A DNA stretch of 64,000 bases from Ailanthus altissimus (GCA_946807835.1 OX327699.1:24292014-24356013); one strand, 5' to 3'. Positions 1 through 12,171 are shown, counted from the stretch's first letter. Numbers and translations: made by a program. The notes: generated from the sequence alone by a model not told the origin.

Positions 1-19
1 GCTTAAGATTGACAAGATC

Positions 20-962
20 CTTAAGGCAAGTTCAGTTGTAATAAGCTCCCTCCCGTGCTGCCCAAAACTCTGGAAGACAAGGAATCATCTGTCAAAAAAA
101 CCAGCAATTACCAATTTGAGACAATCTAACCACTACATATCAAATTAAAAAGAGGGCTTTAAACACCATGCCCACATTCTATTTTCCAACAGAAAATGCA
201 TTAATTTTCCACTTACTTCATCTCTAACAAAATGCATTAGTGGTGTTATATAATCTAATTAATTAGCATCATATATGATCTAATAAATACACAAAATATG
301 CCCAAAAAAACTTACAAGAAGGATCCGAATCTTTGACCTGTCGTCACTGTCTTTGCTTCTCTCGCAAAAAGTAACTACTGTAATCGCCGCATTATAGCCC
401 TTATTTTCAGTTTCAATTTTCTCCATCTGTTTCAAATATTATTATTCATAAGTTCCAAATTTTAACACAGCAATATAAATTTGAAAAAAAAAATAAGAAA
501 AGCAAACACTTACAGTGAGCTTGTCGGGGTGCCGATGCACCAAATTTTTTATCATTTCCATCAAATCGCTACTGAAAATCACATAGAAGTAATTAAGCCA
601 AATCCAGTAAAAACTGTTGCCATTGTTTGCACATACAACTAAAATATACGGTTCCAAATTCATTAACATTTGGAATTTCGAATGCTAGTTTAGCTATGTA
701 CCGAGAAGTTAATTAAAATCTAACTTGAGATTCAAACAAAATCACAAAATCATCATATTCAAAATGGTCCCTCGTTGAAAAAAAACTCTGTAGAAACTAA
801 AGAACGTAATCGAGGAAATTGCCTGGAGTGATAGAGATCGCGATTGAGGGGCGTGAGAGACGAACTGTTGAGATTATCATCGCAGTTAACGAAAATTTGC
901 AAAGAAGCAAAGATAGAAAGGGAGAAACAGTAGAGGGAAAAGTTACGACGTCGTATGGTCAT
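20..962 (-). CDS. possible secreted-protein gene, 5' exons, runs toward left edge
   Basis: I do not recognise the product. On the minus strand an ATG at 962 opens about 46 codons that look like a signal peptide: MTIRRRNF, then a hydrophobic stretch, then Asn/Ser-rich sequence. Downstream on the same strand are short stretches with exon-like edges. Around 575-514 there is a segment reading DLMEMIKNLVHRHPDKLT that ends at a perfect GTAAGT donor. Around 390-318 there is a segment between CAG/TAG and GTAAGT, and near 1-90 there is one after a TTGACAG or CTTCCAG acceptor. I could not join these segments in one unambiguous frame, because several acceptor choices give stops. A gene is plausible but its structure is unresolved; it could equally be decayed sequence. 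Confidence 0.25.
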
Positions 963-1199
963 GATGAGCGCAGAACTGAAGTGAAAAAATGTTCTGTTCT
1001 GTTTGCTTTCTTTTTATCTTATTTCTTTATCCGATGATGAGGGACACAAAAAGAAATAGAGAGAATCAACCAATGTGGTCTTGTCAGTTTGTCTCTGAAA
1101 TTTCCACGTTCAACAGCCATTTTTCAGATTTTTTTTTTTTTGGTTTTATTTTATTTTATATATTCCGTCGTTGCATCACACGGTGAATAAAAATGTTTC

Positions 1200-2372
1200 C
1201 ACCAATCGGATGATTCAGATCAAGGCACTCGAGTGGGACCCTCCATTATAGGATGATAGGGCGATGGGTAGCCAGGTCGGCAGGAAGATAATGGACCCTT
1301 TGGCCCATAGAAAATGCGGCTTTCTCAATTCGTTGGTCCAAGCCTATTTCACAATGGCGTTATATTCTCGTGTGGGTTCATCACCCAAAGTCATCCAACT
1401 TCTCCAAGAAAGATGAGCTTATGAGGCACTAGAGAGCTGTGACTCTGACCCAGACCAAATGGAACTGAGTTCTCATTTCGAATGGCCCAACCCCATTTAC
1501 ACAATGAATGTCGCTCACATTCAAACTCTGTTATAATCTAGTTCTCCTTTTAAATCCCGTCAAGTAATTCTAATTAATCCGTTAGATAAGCAATTCTAGT
1601 TAATCCGTTAGATAAACAATTCTAATTAATATAAACATTCTAGTTACTTAATAATAATGTTACATTAATTAATTAACAATAATGTTATGATTACAAAGTA
1701 TGTATTAATTAAAACTTGACAAGTGATTTTCAATAACTCCACTAAATTTTATACATATATCTTCTAAAAATATTTTAACAATAAATTCAATTATATTGTT
1801 ATGCTTACAAAGTATGTATTTTAATTTTGTAAGAGTAATACTACAATAGGCAATAACTTTATTTTAATTAATCATTAAAGGTTGATAAATTGTTTTCTAA
1901 TACGGTGGAGAGATTTCACGAACCCAACACTTAGAAAAAATGTTAAAAATATTGGCTAATGAAATGATTGGCATGCAAAAAGAAGTTTTTCAAAGTTAAT
2001 GTTAATAAAATTTTATTTAAGATAACAATGTCAAAAGAAAATTTTAATGGATTAGCTATGTTATGTAGTAAAAACATATATTAGTAAAATTAGAATATAA
2101 AATTTTAATTTTTAAATAAATAATTTTATAATAAATAAATCTTTTATATTTAAAAGACCTATTTAAAAATTTTGTTTAGACTTCAAATTTCTCTGAACCG
2201 ACTCAGCACTACAAAAATTAAAGCCAATTAGCTAATTGTTCCCTTAAAGGATATTCTCTTGTCTACAAGGACGAGGCTTTAGTAAATTAAATGTAGTTTT
2301 AGTTTTTATTCCTTATCGTCGTAAGATTCGAATCGAAACTTTCCAGACAATAAAACCTTAAAAGTATAAGAT
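1200..2372. other. intergenic, no gene seen
   Basis: The first 300 bases are of ordinary composition and could be promoter for the left-edge candidate. The rest is AT-rich and stop-dense on both strands. No coding region, RNA gene or clear repeat was recognised. Confidence 0.5.
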
Positions 2373-4380
2373 TTATGAACTTGGGATTGGTTGACGGATT
2401 AGAAAAGGACTTAGATCCATTGAAGCAAATATAACGAACTCTGAATTGCCTTCCAGCGTAGCCATGTCTTGTTCATCCAATGTCATCCATGCTTCAATAC
2501 CATTACCAGATCTTGTATCAACCAAAATTACAAGATTCATGACCGTTTAACCAAAACTGCTAACCCATATAGGCTTGCCCCAGCCAAAGTCATCTGTTTC
2601 ATAGAAGCCAAACTTGCACCAACTATTAAATGCAATGTGATCTACTTCAGCTTTGGAGTATAACTTATTGATCTCTACGAGAGACTCGCTCATCATAGAA
2701 TTGCCCTCGTCACTTCTTACTTACTTTAACAAAGCCATCATTGAATTTTGTTTAAGAAATCACTTTCTTTCTGTGAAATTACGTTTAAGCAAAAAATTTA
2801 ATTAAGTTTAACTTTAAATTTTGATCTCTTTATATAGTAAAATAATTAAGATATCAAACAAAAATATCAAGAACGTAAAATAGATAATAAATAATATAAT
2901 ACAATCACTTACGTAATTCGGCTAATTACCTACGTTTACAATAGATTTAAAAATCTTAATCTCTCTTTTTTAATTCTATAAAGAATTTACAAAAAAACAC
3001 AATGAATAACTTTCAAAATGATTTAATGTTTAATGTAGTTGATGTGTATCATGACATCAGGGCACATAAGTACTTTTGCTCTCTCACAAACAATGAACAC
3101 ATAAACAATTGTTCTACTCTAGCGCACATAAATACTTAGTGTCTATCTAGTTCTTCCCTCTTTTAATAATTTTTTTTAAACTAAAGGGTTTACAATGGTT
3201 TATATAAGGGTTATTTCGTACCTACCAACCATCATACTAATTGAAATAAGAGTTCACGTGTTTTGAAAATCTAAAACTCTCAAAAACTCAAAAGTTCGAA
3301 GTCAAAACGGACTTTTTCCGCCCTGGCGTCGTGACACTATACCTACAGATTTTCAGGGCCACAACACTGTAGCCCTAGCACCATGTCATTGCAACGTGGA
3401 CTATCGGCCCTCGTCTTTCTCACCTTTTTTCTCATTTTTGAGTCTTATTTTATTTTTTTATTCGTATCCCACAAGTTCTAAACATTTTCACGTGTGTCCC
3501 ACACGTTTTAAGTTTTTTATAACTCTTCTTTTTAATATTCTTTACAATTCTTATCCAAATAAAATTATTAAATCACTGTATCTCTCGTAAATTTTGAAAA
3601 TGTAGCTCTCTACTCGCCCACAAAATCATGCAGTGCTAGCTTACTTAGCAGCTGCTATCCAGAGGAGATTTCCTATAGAGTTTTCTGGTAATGCCGACGC
3701 CATTCTTCTACGCGTTGTCCAACACGGCCTCGAAGTTTGAGAGCCATTCATTTCTTTGGAGGCAGCCATTGATGAATCTCTAAGCCATAGATCATTTGCA
3801 GGGAAGAGTGAGCAGGCAGCGAAGTTGGGATATATGATCATTTCCTCACGCTCGCCGCCTCGAGCTGTGGCAGTCCTCGCCTTCATGACAGTGCCTGAGC
3901 TGCAGCATCAAGGATCTTGTGTGAAATGCATATGCCAATGGCGATACCGCCATACTCAAAGACATTTACTTGAATATTAGTCACGTAAGTTTCTGCAGTT
4001 GATTCCTTCGCAAAGAACTGGCACGGAAGAAATTGTTGCAGTAACAGAAGATCAGGCTGAATAAGCATTTCATTAAGACAACAATTGACTCGGGTCTCAA
4101 CATAATAGGCCCCTTGGTCGTTGCACTCAATGGAAAGATCATCTTTGATCTTTCCAGTAAGAGGGTAAAAGCTTGTCAAAGTCTGTGATAAAGATCTCTT
4201 AAGCAACGATAACTTTTTTGGAATATCAAGATGGATAATGCAGTCATTTACAGGATAAAAGAGAATAACTGGAGCATATGGAGAATGAATAAGCTGATCC
4301 AAAAGGGACAGCTAGTAGGTTTTAAGGTGTTGGGGTGTTGGAGAAGATGGTATTATGTTTTTTTTGGAGATGATTTGCAT
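2373..4380 (-). pseudogene. BAHD acyltransferase pseudogene, split by a solo LTR
   Basis: BAHD enzymes transfer acyl groups from acyl-CoA to alcohols or amines in cytosolic specialised metabolism. The ATG at 4380 opens MQIISKKNIIPSSPTPQHLK, a typical vinorine-synthase-like N-terminus. The catalytic HxxxD is present as HKILD (3908-3923). The other family signature, DFGWGKP, is intact at 2571-2591, and the gene ends at a TAA at 2373. Lesions seen: a TAG at 4312-4314 (codon 23); a frameshift near 3885 just after HKILDAAA; loss of roughly 70 residues between the LRDSSMA and KEMNGSQ segments near 3765; a TAG in the segment LALHDFVGE* near 3610; a frameshift near 2720; and a TAA after VSSFG near 2550. 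A solo LTR (2749-3589) interrupts it. Joining the flanks reads on in the family frame (..ATFSKFNDGFVK..), so both halves are one gene. It cannot make a full enzyme. Confidence 0.88.
2749..3589 (-). mobile_element. solo LTR, Copia type (family A), inside BAHD pseudogene
   Basis: It begins TGTTTAAG and ends near TCTCTCGTA. It is flanked by a perfect 5-bp target duplication AATTT at 2744-2748 and 3590-3594. It aligns along most of its length with the LTR at 51074-51905 (shared blocks: CTTACGT..TTCGGC, CCTACGT, CTAGCGCACA..AGCACTTAGTGTCTA, CACACGTT) and more distantly with the paired LTRs at 10981 and 13153. There is no internal domain, so this is a recombined solo LTR. Strand is inferred from the related element whose genes read on the minus strand. 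Confidence 0.85.
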
Positions 4381-4739
4381 TTGCATTTTCTATATTTTCT
4401 TTTTCTTGGTTTTGGTTAAAGAAAATGCAATTGATTGAACTTTAATTTATGCGAGAAAGGGTACAGAATATCGTTCTTAAGAAGCTGTTATCATAATCTT
4501 TTTTCAAACAAAAATAATAATTATTTAAACAAATAACCCTCTTATACAAACTGATATAGCATGATATACTTAAATGAATGAATTAAATAATTAAATGTAA
4601 TAAAAAAAATCACATATCCAATCATATAATGGATGTGTTTGTATATTTAGTATTAATGCTATTCGTTTCCTCTAAATTCTCTAAAGTCCAAATTTAAAAT
4701 AGACCTATATATCAGTTCATAAGAATATTAAACAAGAGT

Positions 4740-5391
4740 CAATTCAAAGACTTAAAGATAAAGGGGATCTCAAATGACAAGGCAAGTCACTTAAGTATTA
4801 TTGAAGAAATAAAAATTAGACGAACTTGTTTGACTACTTAAATCAATTAATAAAGTTAAAACCAACTAGTTTAGATTTTATCTTGATTATTTAAAGTCAA
4901 TTAGTTTGGTACTCGGCAATATAGAGGGCGAAAGAGCCTCAAGTCAACAGTGTAAAAACTTATAAGAAGACCGGTATAACAAATATATTGAGCTGCTTGA
5001 CTGCACATGACCACGCACTGAAAAGGTTAAGTAACACTTAACAACTTAAAAGAAAAATATATAACAACCCAAGTAAAGCAAATTCTTAAAAGAGGCAAAC
5101 AATATTATTTTAAAAAAAAGATATATGTTATTTTGGGAAGTTATCCCTCAATCATGCTAAAAAATTAAAGAATTATTCAAAATAACTTCAAATTCGGCGA
5201 AGATAAGCACCAAAACTCAAAATATCTTAAGAAGATCGATGCTATATAAAGAGAAGAAAATAGTTCAAATCAGGTTTCATCTTGAATCTACCACATGGGT
5301 CTAAAAACTCTTACCATTTCTCTCTTTTTTTTCCTTTATTCACAAGATAGATACTTGATTTAAGCATCGAAGAATTTTCACTAGAACCACC
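4740..5391. mobile_element. truncated LTR fragment, same family as the 39.5-41.7 kb repeats
   Basis: The stretch resembles the distal half of the direct repeats at 39540 and 40849. Shared blocks include AGAAGA-C-GATGCTATA, a pyrimidine tract, and TTTAAGCATCGAAGAATTTT. The motif ACTTAAGCATCGAAG is common in plant LTRs. It is cut off by the TRIM LTR that starts at 5392. The 5' boundary is only approximate. Positions 4381-4739 hold nothing recognisable. Confidence 0.5.
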
Positions 5392-7558
5392 TGTAACACC
5401 CTAGACAAATTTCACATTACTAAGGCACGGAAGAGATGCTGGGTTTATAAGAGGTGACCCACACCTTAATTGACAAGACGCATTTTGGGTGAAGGACGCT
5501 TGTGTGAAGCTTAAGAACAAAACCGTGCGGGCTTAGGTCTAAAAGTAGACAATATCTTGCTAGGTCTGTGTTGGGTCATGACATATGATATTAGAGCCAC
5601 TCCTGGTGTGCAACAGAGCGGTGATAAGGCAAACCTCAACGAGGACGTTGATGCGATATTTTTCATATCTTAAAATTAAGTGCAAGTATACATTATCGTA
5701 TGCAAGTAATAAAGGGATTAAATAAGTCAGATGTTTAAAATAAATTTATTTCTTCCACAGGGATAATTTCTTCTTTTTAACCAATTACTAAAATTATATC
5801 TTCCTAATAATTATTCAGAAAAATAAAAATCTAAGAATGAATGTAGAAAATATAAAAATAAAAATACAACGCGAAGAGATTTAAGTGATAGCAATGTAGA
5901 AAAAACCTAGGATTAATACTATCCCTCAATATGCTTTCTAAAATTAATCTTCTAATATTTAGCTCCTTTAGTCCTTGTTATTGATGAAGACACTAATGTA
6001 TTCACAAGTCTCTTCCAATGTCATGCAAGTATACCTTAATTTACCAAATACCTATATTCCCATAATACTTGTAATAAAGTAAGATTCATTAAGATTAAGT
6101 CTTGTTGATCATACATGCCAATTAGGTATATTCCTATCCTAAATTGAAACTTGCATATGCAACATTGAATGTTACTCTACAATCATGCATCAAATTACCT
6201 AGGTCTAAATATTATGATTTCTCTTTCGAGTTTATCAACAATATTACTAACTCATTCACCATATATTGGCCAGATATATTGAAGCATTAAGATCAAGTAA
6301 TTTAAATATCAAAGAACTAAGTTTATTAAATATTCAAAAGATATGGCAATTAAGCACACATGTTGAGTTCAAGTATTAACCCTAGAAAATAAGTTTAGCT
6401 CATGGTTACAAGAGAACAGCAGTAAAAAAAATAATAAATTATGATACAATCAATAGCAAATCGATATAGACGTCGAATTGCTCTTAATTGCGTTGCCTAA
6501 GATACTCTTGATACCGAAGAATGCCTTGAATATCTCTCTAAAGTTGTTTCAATTAAACTCCTATTGCTCTCAAAAACTCGTGCTCTGTATTCTTTGTGTT
6601 CTTAAACTGCTCTAGGTTGATCTCGGATTATCTTTAGAGGCTAGGAACGAGTGACTTTTTATAGGGATTGATATGAGCTTGAAAATCTCAATTCTCGTCA
6701 GACTAGGACTTGCGCTACCGCTGAGGAGCTATGCAGTTGTCACTGGGGCGACGCGTGAAAAAGGCTTCACAATTGGGGCGGTGAGATGTTAGCGCTGGGG
6801 TGTTGGCCTATCGCTGGCGCGATGACTGTTTGGCGCTGGAGCGCCAGATGTGACTTAAACATGTCATTTTTCTTATTTTTGATCATTGTTCCAGCGCTGG
6901 GCTGGTAATCCTCGTGGCGCTAGGGCAATGAACACATATTTTGAAAAGTTTGTATTTTAGCCATCTATTTCGTTCAAGTCCTTATAAATAACAATAATGC
7001 ATATAAATAGCCATCTATTCTCATAAAACCATAAAATATCAAAATAAAAATATGAGAAAATATATCACTAATTTGCCCTTATCAGACGTTGAGTGTATGT
7101 AACACCCTAGACAAATCCCACATCACCAAAGCATGGGAGAGATACTAGATCTATAAGGAGTGATCCACACCTTAATTGGCAAAACACGTTTATGGTGAAT
7201 GATGCTTGCATAAAGCCCAAGAATAAAACCGTACCGGCTTGTGCCCAAAGCGGATAATATCTTGTCAGGTCTAAGTTGGATAATGACAAAAGGTATCAAA
7301 GTCACTTCTGGTGCGTAATAGAGCGGTGGCGGGACAAATCTCAGCGAGGACGTTGAGTCCCTCAGAGGGGTGTATCCTAGGCAAATCTTACATTGTTAAG
7401 GCATGGAAGAGATACTGGGTTTATAAGAGGTGATCCACACTTTAATTGGTAAGACGAATTTTGGGTGAAGAACGCTTGCGTGAAACTCAAAAACAAAACC
7501 GTACGGGCTTAAGCCCAAAGCGAACAATATCTTACCAGGTCTAACTTGGGTCATAACA
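5392..7558 (+). mobile_element. TRIM-like miniature LTR element in tandem (LTR-internal-LTR-internal-LTR)
   Basis: Three direct LTRs of about 190 bp lie at 5392-5583, 7098-7288 and 7371-7558. Each starts TGTA(A/T)C and ends in ACA. After the first two LTRs comes a degenerate initiator-Met primer-binding site (5584-5599 and 7289-7306; compare TGGTATCAGAGCCA). A very short internal region follows, without coding capacity, containing GAGCGGTG and GAGGACGTTGA. Before the third LTR is a purine tract (CAGAGGGG, 7363-7370). An LTR, PBS, tiny interior, purine tract and LTR are the parts of a terminal-repeat retrotransposon in miniature. It depends on other elements for its proteins. The first internal region is interrupted by the insertion at 5649-7084. 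Confidence 0.8.
5649..7084. mobile_element. solo LTR of Ty3-type element nested in the TRIM
   Basis: It starts TGATGCGATA and ends CCTTATCA, flanked by the perfect 5-bp duplication GACGT (5644-5648 and 7085-7089). Removing it restores the TRIM internal sequence cgaGGACGTtgag, which matches the uninterrupted copy near 7340. The 1436-bp length, the TGATGCG end and the stretch reading GTGCAAGTATAC..ATCGTATGCAAGTAATAAAG fit LTRs of the plant Tat/Ogre group of Ty3 elements; the group is recalled, not tested. The interior of this LTR has a GC-rich block at 6700-6950. No protein-coding domain is present. Confidence 0.75.
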
Positions 7559-7592
7559 AAAAAAATTAGAAATCAAGACGGCCCACTACCTC

Positions 7593-7783
7593 TGTCATGA
7601 CCCAACTCAAACTTAGTAAGATATTGTCCGCTTTAGGTCCAAGCTTGCACAATTTTATTCTTAAGCTTCACGCTAACATGCTTCACCTAAAACTCATTTT
7701 GCCAATTAAGATGTGAATCACCTTTTATAAACCCTACATCTCTTCCATACTTTGATGATGTAAAATTTTCTTAAAGTGTTACG
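7593..7783 (-). mobile_element. TRIM LTR, inverted copy
   Basis: This is the reverse complement of the TRIM LTRs just upstream: it starts TGTCATGACCCAACTC and ends AGTGTTACG, with the same internal order of blocks. It lies 34 bp after the third direct LTR. No second LTR or PBS accompanies it. Positions 7784-8328 hold nothing further recognised. Confidence 0.8.
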
Positions 7784-8328
7784 TCACCATCAATAAAAAT
7801 TTTAACAAAATTTTTTCTTATGTTTATGAGTGTTATAACAACCGAAAATCCCAACAGCCCATTATTTCGATCCAACTAAATAAGACCCAAAATTTTAATT
7901 CTTATAACTAAATAAATTTAAAACTCATTACTTTAAAAATTATTTTTTCTATTCTTAAAACATTTGGTGGTATTGTATTAAAAGAGACGACGAACTAGGA
8001 CAACTAATTGTGGCACCTTTGGCCAACGTTCAAAAACAATCACGGTGAATTTTTTAATAACTATAATATATTGAAAATAGTATAATAAAATTATATTGAA
8101 TTATTATATAAGAAACATAGTACGTACTTCTGATGTATTATATGCTTTCTCCTAATCAAAACACAAAAGAGGAATCTAATATTATCTTCTCAGCATAAAT
8201 ATTTAACACAATTTAGAGAAATGATAACAAAATATAAATTTTCATATATTTGGACTAGATTCAATGTGTTTCCAACAAAAGTAGTACAACTTATTCTTGT
8301 TCTAACTATTGGCAAAGTAATACAACAT

Positions 8329-9178
8329 TCATGGCTTTAAGTAACTTCGTACCACATTCTTGCTTCCCATGGCCTGACCTTTTTCCCTTGGAACATATTT
8401 TTGTGTCTTTCCAGTTGAAGTCTTTGGAAGATCTTCAAAAATCACACTACGAGGAGCCATATAGTGACGCAAGCGATCTCGGCAGTACTTAACAAGTTTC
8501 TCAGCGGTAGAATCACAAACATCTTTCAACTTCACAAATGCACAGGGTGTCTCCCCACAATATTCATTAGGTTTCCCAACAACAGCTTCTTCAAGCACAG
8601 ATAGATGACTTAAAAAACACAGATTTCACCTCACTTGTGCTAATATTTTCTCCCCCAGAAATAATAGTGTCCTGCGATCGGTCCTTAAATTCTGTGTAAC
8701 CATCAGGGTGTTTCACACCCAAGTCCCCAGTTCAAAACCATCCACCATGAAATGCATTCTGTGTCGCCTTTTAAGTTTTTCAAATATCCATTCATCACGG
8801 TGTTGCCTCTGAACATGATCCCGCCCACGGTGTTTGCATGGGATGACACACTCTCTATGGTTACAGGATCTTTAATATCAACATTCTCAATGACAAGATG
8901 ATTCAAGCCTTGACGGGCCTTCAGTTTTGCTTGTACATCTCGAGGCAACGAATTCCTTTCAAGTGTGCAAGCACAAACGGTTCCAGGCCCATAGGTTTCT
9001 GTCGAACCATAGCAATGAGTCACTGTAAATCCTAGTTCTTCCATCTTGAAAATAATTTGTGCTGGTGGCGGGGCACCTCCTATCATCACTGCCACCTTCC
9101 CTGGAAGAGGCTTTTGATCACTTATGCATTGACAATCATGTTCAGAATTATGGGTGCACCACCTAAGTGGGTCACCTT
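8329..9178 (-). pseudogene. acyl-activating enzyme (AAE) 3' fragment, pseudogene
   Basis: This matches the C-terminal half of the AAE copy at 15512-18636, starting at the THLGGAP block and running to the last exon end. Recognisable parts are GKVAVMIGGAPPP, the [13 protein letters not shown] block, [21 protein letters not shown] and STGKTQK. Lesions seen are a TAA straight after the NMIVNA segment (about 9128), a frameshift after GYLKN, a TGA after HGGWF, a frameshift before the VVGKPNEY block, and loss of the SKL tail (ends in YLKP). The upstream part is missing: homology stops at about 9178, where a Copia polyprotein reading the opposite way begins. It is a truncated duplicate that cannot encode an enzyme. 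Confidence 0.85.
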
Positions 9179-10975
9179 TGATTTTCAACCCTTAACAACA
9201 AGAATTAACACTAACACACCCTTCACATCTAGGATTACCAGATCTAAAGCTAGTATATTCAAACCAAAAGCATACTTACTTGCAAAAACAGAATAAGAAC
9301 CAACCATAATTCAGATGGCCAATCCTAAATGGAATAGAATTACAGAAGAAGAATAAAAAACTTTAATGAAAAATAGAACCTGGAATTTAGTCCTATCAAC
9401 TCAAGCACATGAAGTAATTAGGAACAAATGGGTATTCAGAATCAAATACTAACTAGATGAGAGTATTTCAAAGTTCAAGATCAAACTTGTTGTAAAAGGG
9501 TTCCCATGAGACTTTTTGGCAATTTGTTAAAGCCTCAACCATAAGAGTGATGTTGAGTATTGTAGTTAAGTAGTACTGGAAAATAAGACAACTTGACATA
9601 AATAATGCTTTTCTTAATGTGGAGCTTTCAGAAGAGGTTTATATATGTCAACTTGAGGGATTTGTTAATGATCAGTTTCTAAATCTTGCATGTCTACAAA
9701 CTTACTAAGCCATTACATGGTTTGAAACAGGCTCCAAGGCCCGATATGAAAGGCTTAAGAGAGCTTTGCTCAATTGAAATTTCTGTAACTCCAAATCAAA
9801 TATCTTTTTGTTCATTAAATGGAAAGAACAACATATTGTAGTTGTTTTTATATATGTTGATGATATTTTGGTCACAAGTTCAAGTGGGGCCTTGACAAAT
9901 TAAGTTATTAATCAACTTGATAAAACATTTGCATTGAAAGATTTAGGTGATTTTGCTTTTTTTTTTTTGGAATAGAAGTAACAAAGACAAAAGTGGTATA
10001 CTTCTTTCATAGATTAAATACATTACTAACCTGTTGAATAAAGCAAAAATGATAGAATGTAAAGAGTACTCTATACCAATGAGTATTGATGCAAAATTGT
10101 AGAAAGGAGACAATGAGTTATTTGATGATTCTTTCCTGTATAGAAGTACAGTTGGTGCTCTTCAATATATTGCTCTCACCAAGCCTAAAATTTCATATTC
10201 AGCGAACAAATTAAGTCAATTTTGATCTTAATCAATTGTCAAACATTGACAGGCTTGCAAAAGAGTGTTGAGATATCTTAAAAAAACAAAGATTTATGGT
10301 TTAGAATTCTCAATAGTTGGAGATTTTTCTTTATAATGCTCAGATGCTGATTTAGATGACATGAGATCAGTTGGACGGTACTATATATACTTAAGGAATA
10401 ATCTAATAACTTGGTCTTCAAAGAAACAACAAGTTATGGTAAGATCAAATGCCGAATTAAAGTATAAAGCATTAGCCTAAGCTTGTACGAAAATTATATG
10501 GCTTTAATCTTTGTTTGCAGAATTAGGGTTGAGTTTGTTACTCAAACCAAATATCTAGTGTAACGATCTTAGTGTCACAGCCTTGGTAATAAATCTAGTT
10601 TTTCACTCTAGGACAAAACATATTGAATTAAGTATACAATTTATAAAAGAAAAAGTTGCCAATGGACAGTTGCAGATTGCCTACATTCCCATCAAAGATC
10701 CAGTGGCAAATATATTTACAAAACCCCTATCATTTGATAAATTTACTTATTTTAGAGCAAAACTTGATATCCTTGGCAAAACTTAATGTCTTTCCAAGGA
10801 CATCAAGTTTAAGAATGGATGTTACAGAATATGTTGATGATCTGGTAAAGATAAGCTGGCAACCATGGGTTTGGTAATTAGTATTGTAATAGATGAACTA
10901 GCATATTAGAAGTGTTTCCACTCAAAATTAGTTAGATTAAAAATTTAGTTAGTATGATTTTAGCTATTTTTATGT
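9178..10975 (+). mobile_element. decayed Copia retrotransposon (RT/RNase H part and start of 3' LTR)
   Basis: Fragments of a Copia polyprotein read on the plus strand. There is a TRSKASIFKPKAYL block just before the reverse transcriptase, then NPKWNR and NKWVFRIKY blocks. RT-like stretches with many stops follow, then the RNase H end reading HSRTKHIELSIQFI, VANIFTKPLS and FRAKLDIL near 10610-10785. A likely 3' LTR begins TGTTACAGAATATG at 10820 and is interrupted at 10980 by the next element; its remainder may be 13879 to about 13990. Everything 5' of the RT is missing. Frameshifts and stops are throughout. Confidence 0.8.
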
Positions 10976-11760
10976 ATTATTGTTAAAAGAAACGTCATTC
11001 TCTTAAGAATTAGGTTGAACAATAAACCCTTAATAGAGATCAATTTTAAACCTTAATATCCTTAAACAGTGAACTATTATTAAGCAAATATAATAAGAAT
11101 ATAAAGCATATCAATAAGAACACAACATAATCAATATACTTGGTTTGACAATTGTCTACATTCACGGTAAATCAAAGAATTATAATCTCTCTTATTAACT
11201 CTTCTAGAGAACTTTACAAGAAAAATAATACAAAGAACTCCCAAAGAATTTATGAATCTCATACCTTTGTTCTTCAAGAATAATGAACACTCAAGCAACG
11301 GTTCCACCCTAATACCTCAAGTACTTAGTGTTTACCTAATTCTTCTTTTCTTTTAAATTCTCTCTTAATGCTTAATCAATGTAAAAGGTTTATATAGTAT
11401 TTATAAAGTTCATAGAAATACTAAACTTAGTTGGAATAAGAGTCATTATTTGTAAAAGTCCTAATCCCACTTAAAAAAAGTCAATTGAGCCAAAACAAGA
11501 AATACTCATAAGTTGTTGCGTGAACAGTGCCATCATGAACAGTACCTACCATGTGAACAGTGCTCATTATTTTGGCTTTTTTTTTTTTGCTATTTCCTTG
11601 TAGACCCAACGTGTACTTGACTTCATAATAACTCTCCTTTTGGTATCCATCTCAATTCATGCCCATACATGATTACTGAATCACCAATTCTAACAAACCC
11701 TTCATTGATTCAAAATCTCTTAATAAGCAAGTTTTTGGATCCATCCATACCAATGCTCTA

Positions 11761-12171
11761 TCACTTAGAGCTAAGTCCAGTTAAGTCTTCACCGAGACTT
11801 AAATTTTTTCGAGCTTGTGACTTTGGTCTCCAAAGGTGCGAGTGCCCCTTGCATAGGGTATGGATGTGATGCACTCCCTTTTGACCCTTATCACTTCGGT
11901 AAGCATACTTCATATGGCCCCTTGTGGTCTGCATTACCCCAATACCCCTTATTAAGCCATCCTCGGCCACCCTCTTAAGCACATAAATCTCCTCATTATG
12001 CTTTTCACCCTTCAACTTTATAGATCCTTTTACTACCCTCACTTTTCTTTTTTTCACTCTAACTGAATACCCTTCTTCATCGAGTTTCCCTAAGGATATC
12101 AAGTTCCTCCTCAAATTAGAAACATGTCTAACCCCAAGTAAGTCCTTAAGTTCTCTACCTTGCATCATCAA
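11761..12171 (-). pseudogene. Copia protease/GAG-pre-integrase remnant
   Basis: The segment reads LKDLLGVRHVSNLRRNLISL, then a GKLDEEGY block and EEIYVLKRV. This is the usual region between Copia protease and integrase. Upstream near 12290 a WILDSV segment marks the degraded protease active-site region. The frame ends before integrase begins, and the 3' LTR follows at 11695, so the main enzymatic domains have been deleted. Confidence 0.7.

Noticed and set aside
3756..3980. plus-strand frame of 74 codons
   Set aside because: Antisense shadow of the BAHD pseudogene, whose conserved motifs are on the minus strand.
5392..5583. possible Cassandra-type element (5S rRNA in its LTR)
   Set aside because: The LTR lacks recognisable 5S rRNA promoter boxes; the layout fits an ordinary TRIM.
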